Below are positions 1 through 13,747 of a DNA stretch of 64,000 bases, one piece after another. The position numbers and the translations under genes are program-made. Below the pieces are notes generated by a model. The model worked only from the letters and a program-made list of their open reading frames with translations. It did not search any database and was not told the origin of the DNA. Every line of letters begins with the position of its first letter. Within the stretch, counting starts at the first letter, position 1. Where the stretch lies: NCBI GenBank assembly GCA_024305405.1, contig JAKNDB010000086.1:991001-1055000 (forward strand). The letters are read 5' to 3'. The DNA comes from Dirofilaria immitis (lineage: Eukaryota > Nematoda > Chromadorea > Rhabditida > Onchocercidae).

Positions 1-1680
1 GAAAAGGTTGACAAGAGAAGAATTCAGGTAGCCTTTCCATGATCGTTCATGCTACATTTCTTTTTTTTGTCTTTTAATTTATATAATTCTAAAATGTTCA
101 TTATTTATAAAATTCCATTTTCTTTGGAATTTTCCAGAGAATTACGCAATTTGCTGATCGAAATCGTACTTGCAACAGATATGTCAAGTCATTTCGCACA
201 AATTAAAACTATGAAGTCTATGTTATCATCGCCTGAGGGGTAGGAAAAATTTATTCAATCAAATTAGATAAACAGAAATTTCATTTAAACTGAATCATTT
301 TTGCATGTTAGTATGGTTCAAGATTTAGTCTGAATTATTTTATCGTAATTTGAAATGATTAGGAGAGTTGAGAGAAACGTATTGCAAAAATTTATCGAAA
401 TTAAATCCTTTTTTAGTATTGATAAAACGAAGGCTGTTTGCCTCATTGTACACGCCTGCGATATATCACATGCCTCAAAACCGTGGGAACTGCATTCTCG
501 ATGGACTGAAGGCGTTCTCGAAGAATTCTTTCGCCAGGGTGATCTAGAAGCCAGCATGGGTCTACCATATTCTCCTCTTTGTGATAGAAATACTGTGCAT
601 GTTGCTGATTCACAAATTGGTTGATATTTTTACATTTTATCGAATACTCTTTGTAAAGCATTTATCAAAACTTGAACTCAACGGAATGGTAAATTTTTAA
701 TTTCATTTTTTTAATTAATAGGATTTATTGACTTTATTGTTGAACCGACAATGATTATTTGTGAAGAGATGTTAATGAAAATAGTTGAGCCATTGGTACC
801 GCTACAGTCATCAAACACTTTCCTGCCATCCCAGAATTCCGATTCACCATCATCAAGTGTCGATATCACACAGGCACCCGAGATGTTTGTTTCTTTTCCA
901 ATTATATATGAGAAAAGATATGATTCATTAAAAAAGGTTTTGATATATTACTATGTAAATTTTCTAGCTATCATTACGATACCTAAAAAGACTTGTGTCG
1001 AATAGATGGCTAATATTATGCTGTTAAGTGACATTTTTATTTCTATATATTTTTTCAGAATTTAGTACATAAGAAATTTTTCTAACTCTTCCTCTTTGTA
1101 TTACTAAAATCTGCAGAATTTGAATTTTTATGGGCATTAAATTCAACTGCCCATTCTATTTTTAGTTGATAGACTTTATCCAAAATCCATGCTGACAATC
1201 TACTTTCTATTACTATCTCAATACTAGAATACTCTAGATTCTCACCTATTGCTTCTAGTTGTGGAAGAATTCTTTCTATCACTTCAACGACCGATTTTCT
1301 TATCTCCAACTATTCCTTTTGATTTCTAATTATGTAAAAGTTCATAATCACTTCCAGAGAAAATACAAGCAACAATGAAACAAACAGTTCAATCCGATTC
1401 TTGCCATTAAACCAGGCTGGAAAGTTGGAGATACCAACTCCATGGATACAATTCATGCGTGAGAATAAGGATCGATGGAAGAAACAGGCTGCTAAAGGTT
1501 TTCATATATAGTAAACATTCCAAAAGTACTGCTGAAATGAATATGCTGCGTAGTAGGATGGATCTATATAATAATCTTTCTGTTTCAGAAGAAGGTGAAA
1601 GAAAAAAACAGAGAAATAGTCGACACGAAGTAAAGCAAATGACGATGTTTATATTTATATTTTCATTTTTCGGCCAATAA
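1..1680 (+). CDS. pde-1: PDE1-type cyclic nucleotide phosphodiesterase, C-terminal part (5' cut by window)
   Basis: Hydrolyses cAMP/cGMP to 5'-NMP; PDE1 enzymes are normally Ca2+/calmodulin-activated, but the N-terminal regulatory part lies outside the window. Exons seen: <1-27, 138-239, 417-619, 722-936, 1358-1497 and 1589-1680 (TAA). Phases join exactly for the first four and for the last pair. The reading includes LTREEFRELRNLLIEIVLAT, then ACDISHASKPWELHSRW with a catalytic-domain HD-type metal site (CDISH), then EEFFRQGDLEASMGLP and DSQIGFIDFIVEPT, all in PDE1 order. Exon 1358-1497 (PTPWIQFMRENKDRWKKQAA) matches the helical PDE1 C-terminus. The join from 936 to 1358 is out of phase: a small exon or indels are missing there. 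A short exon at 1059-1082 (NLVHKKFF, stop) could give an alternative end. An antisense retroelement relic sits in this last large intron. Confidence 0.9.
1079..1335 (-). mobile_element. BEL/Pao-like gag relic inside a pde-1 intron
   Basis: The minus strand has an open frame at 1309-1082 of about 75 residues. Its core, VVEVIERILPQLEAIGENLE followed by IEIVIESRLSAWILDKVYQL, resembles the gag segment of nematode BEL/Pao retrotransposons, in which an 'RQLE..GE' helix precedes 'IESKLP.W.L..V'. The frame is closed upstream by a stop at about 1309-1315 and downstream similarity fades, so only a fragment remains. No LTR, protease or RT was found beside it. The identification is by remembered pattern, not by a search; a spurious antisense ORF is the alternative. 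Confidence 0.42.
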
Positions 1681-2349
1681 TATTTCAAATGTCATTTTGG
1701 AGAATGTAAATGAATGAATGTTATTTTATCGATGACAGTTTTTTTCTCCAATAACTTTTTTCATAGTAGCAAAAACTAAAACTTATCAGATATAATATAA
1801 TTTCTTTTATTGAGCGCCACATGCAAATTAGTATGAAAAACTAATTGGCGTAGATGGGAGTGAAAATTAAAATTTATTGGAATAAATGAAATATTTCTTT
1901 CATTTTATAAAGGATGGAGGAAAATTTATTGCTTAAAGTATAACGATTAAAATATTCGAATAAATAACTTATCTCAAAGTACAAAATAGAACATTAAAAT
2001 AATAGAGCATCGTTATCAATAGTTGTTTGTGTTCTCATTTATATGTAGCTTCTATAAAAGGCTTTATTATTGCAGTTATCGAAATACGGCAGTGAAACGT
2101 ATAACTATCATTATCAGTGTTTATATCTCAAAATAATGAGCATAAATTCCAAATGAAATCCTTTGTGCAGCAATTGGTATCCTATCAATGATACAACATT
2201 ATAATTATACAATCATGATCTTCATATGACATAATGTTGATAGATATCGCCTAGATATTTCAAAAATTGAATAATCGGTAAAACGAACAAATAATATCGA
2301 AGTCACTTCACAGCTATCAAATAAGTTTGCAATAATGGAGTTAGAATAG

Positions 2350-2414
2350 TCAATGCAAATATGACGCAATGAGTAACAGCTAGCTAAGCGTATCAAGCCT
2401 ATGAGGCTAAACAC
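2350..2414. repeat. Diverged dispersed repeat, copy 1 (pair with 2671-2735)
   Basis: About 65 bp aligning without gaps to 2671-2735 at roughly 70% identity by eye, most differences being transitions. Read on the minus strand the two copies give similar peptides (IGLIRLASCYSLRHICIDY and IGLIDLSKYYSLCHNCID), which reflects shared DNA and is not proof of coding. The second copy directly abuts the (CA)n array. Confidence 0.55.
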
Positions 2415-2670
2415 AACTTCACATATGACATCAGAGCATCTGATACTCTGAAATTTATTTAATATTTATACTAAACTTTACTTGATTTCATTTTTACTTC
2501 TCCTGATATGATTTGAATCTTTTAATTCGAGTCAAGTATAAGTGATCTCTTAGAAATAGCTAATAGACGGACTGTTAATTAATGATAGCTTATTAAAAAT
2601 GGCAGTATAATCATGCTGCATTAATTAAGCATTATTTACATAATTTCTTCCTAAAATATCCACATCAATC

Positions 2671-2735
2671 AATGCAATTGTGGCATAGTGAATAGTATTT
2701 AGACAAGTCTATCAGGCCTATAATGCTAAACTTAG
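2671..2735. repeat. Diverged dispersed repeat, copy 2, abutting the (CA)n array
   Basis: Partner of 2350-2414, in the same orientation, about 320 bp downstream. Its right edge is a few bases before the first CA unit, so the microsatellite may have grown from the tail of this element. Origin unknown. Confidence 0.55.
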
Positions 2736-2738
2736 CCA

Positions 2739-3576
<838 letters not shown>

Positions 3577-6500
3577 TAACATTCTTCCCTATTTGATTTT
3601 GCTTTTCACGTTTTTCTTTTGAATCAGTTTTGCTACTTTCAACATTTATTACTTTTCATTGTTTAAATAATTTATGTGAATTCATCTGTGTCATTCAGCT
3701 TATTTAATACTAAAATAGAAGTAGAAATTGAAACAAATGTGGGAAAGGCTGATAATCACAATCACTTTATTTTTAATTACATTTCAAGCAAATTTGCTTT
3801 ACGAACTTTTTACCATCCATTTATTTATAGGAATTTTTTAATTCAAAAAGTGATGATGGTTTTGAAAGTCTTGTCGATTTTTCACACTTTTATTTAGATC
3901 AGAAAGTGACATTATGTATGATCTAAATCCAATATATGATGTGCTTGAAACATCAAAATTAATTAGAGTAGACTGTCATTTAATAAAACTACGATTTGTG
4001 ATCTAGTTGTAGCAAATATAATGTTTTGCAATATAATTTAATTTGATGCAATCATCTTGCCTTTCAAAATCTTGGTTAAGTTAATCTCGAGAAAGAAAAA
4101 CGAATTAGATGGGAGCAATAAAAGTTGCGTTAAATTATATTAGAAAATGGTTCGCTAAAATTTTCTTGATCATTAGAATTTATAATAAAGTTGTTATGAA
4201 ATATTAACTGTTACATTCTCTTTCAATATAATTTTCCATATAACACTTCATTATAAATTATTCTGTTAATTTTCCATAATTTTTCCTATTTCGATCATGT
4301 TGATTTTAAAATTCATTATTTTTATGTTCTATAATTCTATTTGTTTCAATTTCTGTACCTGAAATTTATAGTAGAAAAAATATTCTTCAGTTTATTATAA
4401 TTATTTGTAACGATCAGTTCTGAATAAAACAATACGACATTTTGAAAACTTTTCCATTTTATCTCTTATATGTAAGGGTTCTCATGAATTAATTATCTTG
4501 ATCATCATGGCTCTAAACTTACAGCAGCTTAATCCTTATAATTATTTCATAATTATTTGAGATTATTGAGAATCTCAGATGATTGCTTCTACTTTGAAAA
4601 TGTACATTGCTTTAGATTATAATGTTATCAACATTGTTTGCCTAATTTGTTAAAAGTGAAACTTGTCGGAACTATAGAAACATATGAGCATTTTTAAAAA
4701 ATAATATTTTTTCGTTTTTTTCCATAATTGAATTTTGAAAAACAAATATTTACAATCAACTAGATTTTAAGTTTGGCGAATGTAATGCTATCAAAGATAC
4801 GTCTGATATTTTTTTCTTACTTATTCAATTTATACAGCTCATGGAATTTTCATATGTGAAACTGACTAATAGAATAGAATAAATTATTTCTATCACCGAT
4901 ATTAGAATTAGAAATCGTTTTTTTGTTTACGTAATCGTGGATCAAGCTTTGTGTGATTTATCTTTTGAGACTATGCATAATTTTTGACGAAACTTTCTAT
5001 TATATGCATAATTTAAGAATTATTTCGAATTTAATGCCTTATTTATCATGTTTCGATATCCCTTTACGCATGGAAAGAGTTGCTTCGAACTATAGAAAGA
5101 AGTATGGTGAGAAAAATCCTAAAAGTTACTTAAAATCTCTCAAAATAATCGATCAAATTTTATGAAACTTTGGTTTCGGAAGACGCTTGGAAAAAGTGTT
5201 ATGAGGAATCAAAATTTTCATTATGGAATTAACCTCTTGTCATTCCGATTAAATAGCATAATTTTTTCTCCCGACTTAAGGTTAAGATATTAGTTCCATT
5301 TCTTAATTAACATTTAGATAAAAGAGAAAAAGATGGAAATATAAGGCCTCTCTCATACAATTCACTAATGCGACGGGTCGCAAAATAATGGCAGTATTAT
5401 TGTTAATAATTAATGGCATAGAAATTTAAAATTCTCAGACTTAGGACGACTTTGTAAAGCATAAGATAAATTAAATAATTCATACAATAATGAAAACATC
5501 TCAACATCATTCGAGTTCGAGAGATCACTACCGATTGTTACTACTTTTGATCGCAGGGAACTATCTTCGTTTCATTCATACATTTCCTATTATCTATAAC
5601 TGTTTCTGAATAATTCAATTCGGTGATATATTATTCTTAACAGTTTGTGAAATATCCTTTTTCTTTCTTATCTATTTGTTCAGTTAGAAAATTTCAAATT
5701 TTTGTTGAGAATATGACGATAATTTTAATTGGCAGAGCTTTTTTGGTAAGCAAAGTAGTTAGGAATAAAATCTTACCAAAATAAAGAAACTACAATTTTT
5801 GTACTCTTTACATATTTTAAAAGAAGGTTGATGATACTGTCTAATTATGTTTGTGAATTTGTCGAGAAAAATCTATTTGCAACATTTTCAACCAACCACG
5901 ATCTGAGATCTAAACTTCTCATTCTTCTTTACAAAAGCATAAAAATTTCATTCTATCAGATAAACTTAACAAATATCGCTCTCTTTTGAAGGTCTCATAT
6001 CAGTTAGATTCTAATCATTTCATTACAGGTAGGGCCAAACAGTAACATAGATGTGTGTTTGTCATCTGAAATTAATTTATAATATTACTGAAAATGGATA
6101 TTTCGTTGAGTTAGCAATTTTCAGCTTAATATTTTCTTTTTTTTATTTTTTTTTGTTATATTTTTTCTCTTAAGTATTCTACCAGATAAATGCTCCAAAA
6201 TTAAGCATTTTTCTCGGTTCTTTACAAAAATTCATGATAAAAGTTATAAATTATTGTATGTTTTAAAATAAATAAACAATCGAAAATCGACTGTTTATTT
6301 ATTTTTGAAGCGTTTACTTTTTCACAATTAATTTCTAGCGATGAAAATCTTCATGAACCGCTATCAAGTTATCTTAGTATCTAGGTCGGGATACATTGCT
6401 TTAATTTTACAGTAGTAGCAGTAATATGTAACTAAGATGAAGCAAGAACCTAGAGTGAGCAGAAAAATAAAGAATTTTACAAGAATCATCTAGAAAGCAG

Positions 6501-7167
6501 TAGATAAGTTAGACCTGATCATAACTAAACTAGAAACAAATATAAACAATAAGTAATAAATATAGGCTTATAAAATTATCTTATTTTTATGTAAATACGA
6601 AATGACATGATAAATTTTTTTAATTCGACTCCTATCGTTGTTAATGATTAATCTTATGAATATGATTCAAAAGTAATGATAGATAATAAGATATGAAAGA
6701 TAATAGGACGAGATTGAATGTCTTGAATGTTTGTAAGTTGCATATGAAATCACAATGCAATAATACAAATATCATTTTAGTTTATTGCCGCTATAGCTTT
6801 AGCTTCCATCGTCGTTAGGGAATTTCGTCGGCAGCATTATTCATATTTGAAATACGGTTAATAAGCTTCTGACAATGTTTTCTCTACTTGAAGCATTATA
6901 GATATTTCTTATAAATGCAAACTTATTTACTAAAGACTTAGTGGAATTCAATATCAGAAATATATTCAACTATCATAATATACAGATTTCCAGATTCCAC
7001 CATTTTGTTTTTTGACTTAATACTTGACCAATACAAGGACTGATGTAAGATTGTAGCACCGTTTTTTCACTAAATGTTTATTTTTTTCGGTTAAATCGTA
7101 GACATGACAAGTGTCTATAAAAATATATTTAAGTATTTCAATAATAACTAATCCTTTATTGGAGGTG

Positions 7168-9347
7168 ATGCAGACAACATCATATCAGATTAATCCAGAA
7201 TATGCGAAATTATCGCAAATAGTGCCCGGTCTCTTCATATGTGGCATCACTGAACTAAATCAATATAATATTGAAAAGAATGGAATAACAATGATCATTA
7301 ATGCAACTAATGAAGTTAGTTTGTTTTGATGAACCAAAAAAGCATAATATCACTGATATTTGCTGAGGTTTTTAGTTTCCTTAATTGATAATCGTTGAAA
7401 AATGAGCAATGATGTTTCAGAGGATGGAACAATCAGTATCAAGCATTTTGTAACCTTGATTTGCCGTCCATTGCTGGGCTGGGCTATTGTAAAACACATA
7501 TGTTATAACTAATTAAAAAAAATTTTTTTATTGCTAAATTATTGGGGGTAGATGAAAAATTCGTATTTCCAAGTTATATGCTTGTCGAAGGTTATATAAT
7601 ATCAAACAATATTTGAATTTTCTTAATGAAAAATATTGAATATTTTTGCAACATTCATAATATATTGATTAATTAATAATTCATAATGTTGCCAGTCAAA
7701 TATGAATTGTTTATTTAAACAGCAAATCTCAAGCTTTACATGTATCAAATAAGGAGGATTTGATTTTTCTCTAACTTTTTGATTTTATTTTCAAAATTTT
7801 TAAAAGAAAACAAAATTTATTAAAATTTCTTGTATTATACGATTTTTGTGTTCTGCAGGTTCCTAATGTAAAATTTCTGGCAATATATCTCGCATAAAAT
7901 TATGGATCGATGACACACCAGAAACTAATATTTATTCTCATCTTGAGTCTGTTAGTGACCAGGTTAGATATTTATGCATTGTTTTTCTTATTAAAATCGC
8001 TTTAATAATAAACGAAATTGTAATTTTATTTAGTTCAATATTTCAGAGTTTATTATGCACCGGATATTTTTAATAGTTAAAATATGTTTTTACTGAAAAT
8101 GACAACTGGACAAAATAGTTTAAAAAATAATGGAAGTTAAGAGAAAGAAATTAGCCCTTGCATGAGTCACCATTGCTATTACCACTGATAAGACAATGTT
8201 TTTGTCCAGTGTCATCACTATCATTTTCTCTTTGAATATGAATTTGATCGATATCAATTTTCCAAAATATTGTTAGCAAAGCTGATAAAGATCACCTTAA
8301 GCAATAAAAAAAGCTTGTATAAAAATACTAATTCTTTGTCCCTTTTTGATAACTATATTCGGCGTTCACTTAGTCTTACGTTCATCCGAAATTGTATGGT
8401 ATAATCTAGCATATAAAGAAGTATTTATTCACAATACCATACGAGTAATAGAATAACTTAGAAAATATGTTGTCGCAATAACTCAGCGACATTATCGACG
8501 CCATAAACTTTGAAAAGTTCCGTTCGATATATAGCAGCATTTCAGCAATGGTGCTGTTCATATTGTTCTCAAATCACTCATCTTGGTGATTGTAGTGATT
8601 TTTTTGTTGGGAATTTTGAATGACTCATTCATTTCAAAAGGAAATTACAGATAGAAGCAGTTATAGCAAATGGTGGCGCAGTGTTAGTCCACTGCATTGC
8701 AGGTGTGTCACGATCAGCCACAATTTGCTTAGCTTTTCTTACCAAATATCGATGCCAATCACTTCGTGATGCTTATTTCTTGATGCTTTCTAAGAGGCCT
8801 TTGGTTAGACCTAATATTGGCTTCTGGAAGCAACTTATTCAGTTTGAACAGGTAAATCTTGGTTATTGGAATTTGTAAAATATGTCGTATTCTCCTTTCA
8901 TAAGATCATCAAAACATTTTTAAAAATTATAGTATGTGAATTTTCGTGGTTTGTGATATATTTAGAATAAAATGCGTCTCAAGAAAACACAAAATTTCCG
9001 AGAAACTTTAATTTAACTGACTTTTTAATTTTAATTTTTTTCTGGAAAATCCAATCTAACAGAAATTGTTACTTTTTATTAAGTATATTTTTTATAGGAA
9101 GTCAAACATGGACAAGCTTCAGTAAAACTGGTATATGATGAAACCCAAATTGACCATTTGTTACCTGATGTCTATCTGGATCAGGCAATCCAACCTACAC
9201 AACCCTTTTGGATAACGCTTTTAGTTGTTGGTGTTGTGCTGCTTTTTCTCAGTATGTTAGTTTACACATTTTTAGATTTTCAGTTTAAGTAAGAGTTTTA
9301 TTTGTTTATCTAATTTAGCTTATGCGGATAACGCTCCATGTAAATAG
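7168..9347 (+). CDS. Dual-specificity phosphatase, copy A, with predicted C-terminal membrane anchor
   Basis: DUSP14/18/21-like protein phosphatase. Exons: 7168-7314, 7859-7962, 8651-8851, 9098-9251, with either read-through to TAA at 9290-9292 or splicing at the GTATGT donor (9252) to 9319-9347 (TAG). The start at 7168 (MQTTSYQINPEYAKL) aligns with copy C. Domain: SQIVPGLFICGITEL at the N-terminus, WIDDTPE with the likely general acid Asp, then catalytic HCIAGVSRS (HCX5R) and [19 protein letters not shown]. The last coding exon ends in a hydrophobic helix (WITLLVVGVVLLFLS), suggesting tail anchoring, absent from copy C. Exon 2 is 104 nt where copy C and B have 105: one G is missing at 7879-7880, which breaks the frame. 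I read this as an assembly error because every other exon is clean. Confidence 0.85.
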
Positions 9348-12300
9348 ATTGGAGTTGTAATTAGCAGCAGATTTTAAATCTAAAACTTCCTTATCTTTCT
9401 CATATAAACCTAACACTCTTTTTTTTCAGCAATATTTATTTATTTATTTATTTGTTATGGAAAGATTTTTCAGAAAACAGAAAACGGAAATCTCAGATAT
9501 TAATTGTCAAAGATGTTTTTACTTTTAAAATATTTCTTGTACTTTTAAAAATTTTTATTGTGTCATTTTTATCTATCAAACTTTTTTGTTTTTCGAAAAA
9601 TTCTTTCATAACAAATAATTAAGTCATAATGTGCATTTTTCGAAAATCCCATAGTTGTTATTTTATTTATAGGGTATATTGTTACGCGATAAAAATTCGT
9701 CCAAAACAGTAACACTCCTTCATCAGATGTATTCCTACAAATAGTTCATCAAAAATCAAGTTTTCTCTTATTCTTAGAATCCTTAAATTTCGTATTGATT
9801 TTCAACGTTTTATTTTAAATGCCAATATCTAAAGTGAAGAAAATTAGTTTTATTCAGCAAAAAACTAGCTGACTAACATTTCACGTTGCTTTGCAAAATT
9901 TAGGATTATATCATAAATCTTTTTTATCGATTCAAATTATGCTATAAAATTTATTAGTGTCAGTCAACACCTTTATAGGAAAGAATCTTTGTAGCAATTT
10001 GGCTTGCATCAATTATCATATTGGAAATTTGAATAGTGAGTTAAGTTAGCGATTAAAATAAAGATTTTTACTTTCACCAAAGCATAATGCAAATTGCTTA
10101 AAGCGAATTATTGTTCATTTCTGCTATTTTATTCTTCGATTTTTACTTATTTTTGTGATTTTTTTCACCATTTCAAAATCCTTGCATCTCGAAATTCAAA
10201 TGTAAAAATTTCACTTCGCAGATTTTTTGAAAGGTCAATATCTCGAAAAAAGTCAAATTTATGAATTTTTCTTTAAGTTCAATCCTTTTACTCTATAAAT
10301 TTTGTATATTTATTACTATTATTACCATCTTCGTTATTTAGATATACTTGTTTGATAATCATTATTTCTATAAAATTATGTATAAGTATAATCATTACCT
10401 TTATCATAATTATGCATGTCAATTGTTTGACTTTTTTAGGATGAGAATATAAAGTATTTTATTTCAATTAAGAAAATCAACAAAAACTATTTTTATTTGC
10501 AATAAAATATCATCTATGTATATATATATATTTGTCGTATGAAATGAAAAATTTTTAACAAATCTCAAAATAAATGTAAATCATTTACATCATTGTTTAT
10601 AATAGTCTTCTCAACATAAAAAATAAAATTGCAGAAGAAAAAAAGAAACTATTACGGAATGGCGTTTTTTTCCGACATTTTGAGCAATGGCAACAAAAAA
10701 AAAATTTTGGGATTTATTGTTATTTAGTAATTTCAAGAATTCAACATGTATTCATGCCAGATGGGCTTTCACACGATTCTGTTAAAATTATCTAATACAA
10801 CGTTTTAAAAGAAAGCAATTAAATAAAAAGAATTTAATTTCATCACCATTAGTAGTAGTATCACTGCTAGAAGAAAATTTTGAATCAAGTACTAACAAAA
10901 TGAATATATAAATTCTTTCTCAAAAGGACGAAAGCTTCCAAAGTGTAATTATTACTGCTATTAATTATTGAATTTAAAATTCGTCGTCGTTAAGAATTAC
11001 ACTTGAACTCGATTAAGGTAGTTCAAATAACATATGCTTTATCAATTATTGATAGTTTATTACTGGAAAATTAAGGCCTACTGCCCGATGATATAAGGAA
11101 TCAAATAATTTTGTTTGCTACAGGGAAGGAACTTTCCTTGAAACTGAATTAATTTTTATGGCATCCAAATGTAATGATTAAAGCTGCATAATAGTCCATT
11201 CTGTATCATATTTTTAAGAAAATTCAAATTCTATCAATTGTCATGAATTTTTATTCATATTGCAGACTATTGATACACACGCACTCCTATCCATCTCATG
11301 CAACTTAACCAAATATCGCTTCCAATGCACAATATTTTGAAATCAGTAGAATAATATGTAATTTAGTAACGATATTTTTATTAAGAAGATTCATAGTGAG
11401 AAGAGGAAGAAGAAAAGGAATAGGAAAATACGATTACCAATTCTGATGTTATTCATTACCACTGTACTATTGCAGAAAATGAACAAAATTTTTTTGAATT
11501 AGATTTAAAAATCACATATTTTATTAAAGTCCCAGTAACTCTACGATCATCTTATTTATTCGATTCTAATAAATTCATTTACATAGATTACTCAAGAAGA
11601 AATATTCCTAGCTGTTCTTTTTATAATTTACATAGTGGAATAGTGAGCTTATATTACGAATAAAGCAATAATAATTCCTCGTCTATCATTCCAGCCAACT
11701 ACGACACTATTATTATGGCATTCTTGAAAAAACAAAAGCTCGTTTCTATTTGCTTTTCAGTTCTCTTAATCTTCAATTCACGTGAATTCAACGCCCTTGC
11801 TAACGAACATAATCCCCGGTCATTAATTATCGGTCAATCTTTCGATGCACTTTTACCGTCGGACATTTTCTCGAATATAGTGTTATTTATCATATTGAGT
11901 ACAAACTCAGCAGAATGGCTAGAGATAAAATTGTAAAGTTTAAAATAGGTGGAAAGAAGTTGTGAAGAGTTACGGATACATTAGTCTTACGACCGACCAT
12001 CAGTTGATGAGTTCATATGAATTCACCACGTAATACATAATAGGTTCACGGAAATAAGAGAGTGTGCTCATTTCTTTCTGTGTTTCTGTATAAAATACCA
12101 ATGGAGGGAAGGTAACCTGACCAGAATTTGTTTACTTATTGCCACAACAAACTGATTGAGCTGTCATTTTGATCATAGCTTTTGGACTGATCACTCGGAG
12201 ATTGATTTGGTAAATACTAAATCTCTTCAGCATATTCATAAATTTTTTTAAACGATCAAGTGAAATAGCTATAACCTGTAAACTACTTTCTACTAACTTT

Positions 12301-12422
12301 TTGTTATAGTAAGCATAATATTGAAGTTACTGTCTCGTAAGTCTTATCATAATTTTTGATTGCTTTCATTTTTTCAATTCTTCAATAATATGGTGATCGT
12401 AGAAACAAACGAGTGTAACATC
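9348..12422. other. Non-coding spacer between DUSP copies A and B
   Basis: AT-rich sequence without recognisable exons, except for one short open frame at 11715-11936 listed separately. No tRNA or repeat of note was seen. Confidence 0.55.
11715..11936 (+). CDS. Possible small secreted peptide (unrecognised)
   Basis: A 73-codon frame beginning MAFLKKQKLVSICFSVLLIF, which has the shape of a signal peptide: basic start, hydrophobic core, then a polar region (EFNALANEHNPR) that could follow cleavage. The remainder has no family motif, no cysteine framework and no dibasic neuropeptide sites, and may run past a splice site near 11878. It lies upstream of the dead DUSP copy B, on the same strand. 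It may be chance, as such frames are common in AT-rich DNA. Confidence 0.25.
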   Translation: MAFLKKQKLVSICFSVLLIFNSREFNALANEHNPRSLIIGQSFDALLPSDIFSNIVLFIILSTNSAEWLEIKL

Positions 12423-13398
12423 ATGACCTCTACATCATTCCTAATAAATTCGTCTGCAGACTATGGTCAAATTACTGAATTAGTTCCGAGGCTTTATATT
12501 GGTGACGCTAATTCATTGAGTTTGGATAACATGAAGAAATATAATATCTCACTGATTATAAATGCTACTACCGAAGTTCGTTCTGAGAAATTTTTCTCTT
12601 CGTGATTTGCATAGAACTTTTGAGTCTTTAAAAAAGAAAGACGATTTCAATTTTTCTTTCAAATTTCTAAATTTTTTCTATTAAGAAATTTTTAACATAT
12701 TTTTTAGTAGACCTTCAATTATAAATTCCCAGTATGCGACTGTTCGGTTCAATATCACAAATAGAGTTATGGCTGGATGATACACCGTCAGCTGATATTT
12801 ATCAATATTTCGATCTCATTAGCGACCAGGTGAATTGATATCTGGTTGTAGTGATGATTAATAGCTTCAAAATAGAAGGTTTTAAATGCTTATCAATTTA
12901 GAACTGTTTTTCTTTTTTAAAAGTTCAAATTATAGATTGAAATAACGATAGCAAGCGATAACAATGTATAGCCGGGATATCGCGATATGCTACTATTTGC
13001 CTTGCCTTTCTCACTAAATTCCGCTGCAAATCACTCAATCAAACCTCTCTACTGATGGTCAAAAACGGTCACTTGTCAGGCCTAATATCGGATTTTGGCA
13101 TCAGTTGATCATCTACAAATATGTATGCTACAAAATTATCCTCAATTATAATTAGTTGCTGAGAAATTAGTATTCCAAATATGCATCTGAATTTCGATCA
13201 GTACAACCTCATTTATTTTCTTAGATCATATAAAGAAAAATTTTTAAAAAGATTAATAGACAAAAAGCTTTTCACTACTCATCTTCAGCTTTATAGGTAA
13301 TAAAGAACGGCATCTCATCGGTAAAATTTGTTCGGAGTAGAAAGGATCCAGAAAGTGTTCTTCCTAACGTCTATCTATCAGTGAGTGACCAGCATTAA
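12423..13398 (+). pseudogene. Dual-specificity phosphatase, copy B, inactivated
   Basis: Same exon plan as copies A and C: 12423-12575 (51 codons), 12725-12829 (exactly 35 codons), 12936-13122 and 13297-13398. Exon 1 (TELVPRLYIGDANSLSLDN) and exon 2 (ISQIELWLDDTPSADIYQYF) remain readable. Three lesions are seen. The acceptor before exon 2 is AA at 12723-12724 where A and C have AG. Exon 3 has lost 13 bp relative to copy C in the segment coding for the active-site His-Cys, leaving NNV then a stop, with IAGISRYATICLAF resuming in another frame. One A is missing in the run 13061-13065. The 13-bp loss and the acceptor change are not homopolymer effects, so loss of phosphatase activity looks real. 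The last exon (SVKFVRSRKDPESVLPNVYL) is intact. Confidence 0.85.
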
Positions 13399-13654
13399 AA
13401 GCTGCATTTTATTGAGAAATAGTTAAATTTTCTTTCAAAATTTCAGAAATTCTAAGCATAGTCAATTGCTTTTTTTTCACTGCAAACGTTTGCTGATTTA
13501 CGAGAAGATTGGCGATTTTCCAAAGATAAATTGAAATTTCAACTAATGTTGGAAACAGCACCGGAAAGCATTGAAGCAGGAGCTTAATCGAGTCCATTTT
13601 CTTTCTATGATATTATGCGCAAAAAATTTTTATATCAGTTTTTGTTATCATATA

Positions 13655-13747
13655 CTATTATTTGTACACAATCCGAAGATAGCCTATTATTTGTATAAAT
13701 CCGAAGATAGCATATCCTATTATTTGTATACATTTTCCAAAGATAGC
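13655..13747. repeat. Tandem repeat, three imperfect units of about 30 bp
   Basis: Three units share the core CTATTATTTGTA followed by CCGAAGATAGC or CCAAAGATAGC, starting near 13655, 13684 and 13717. The repeat lies just downstream of the DUSP B relic. Confidence 0.8.
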
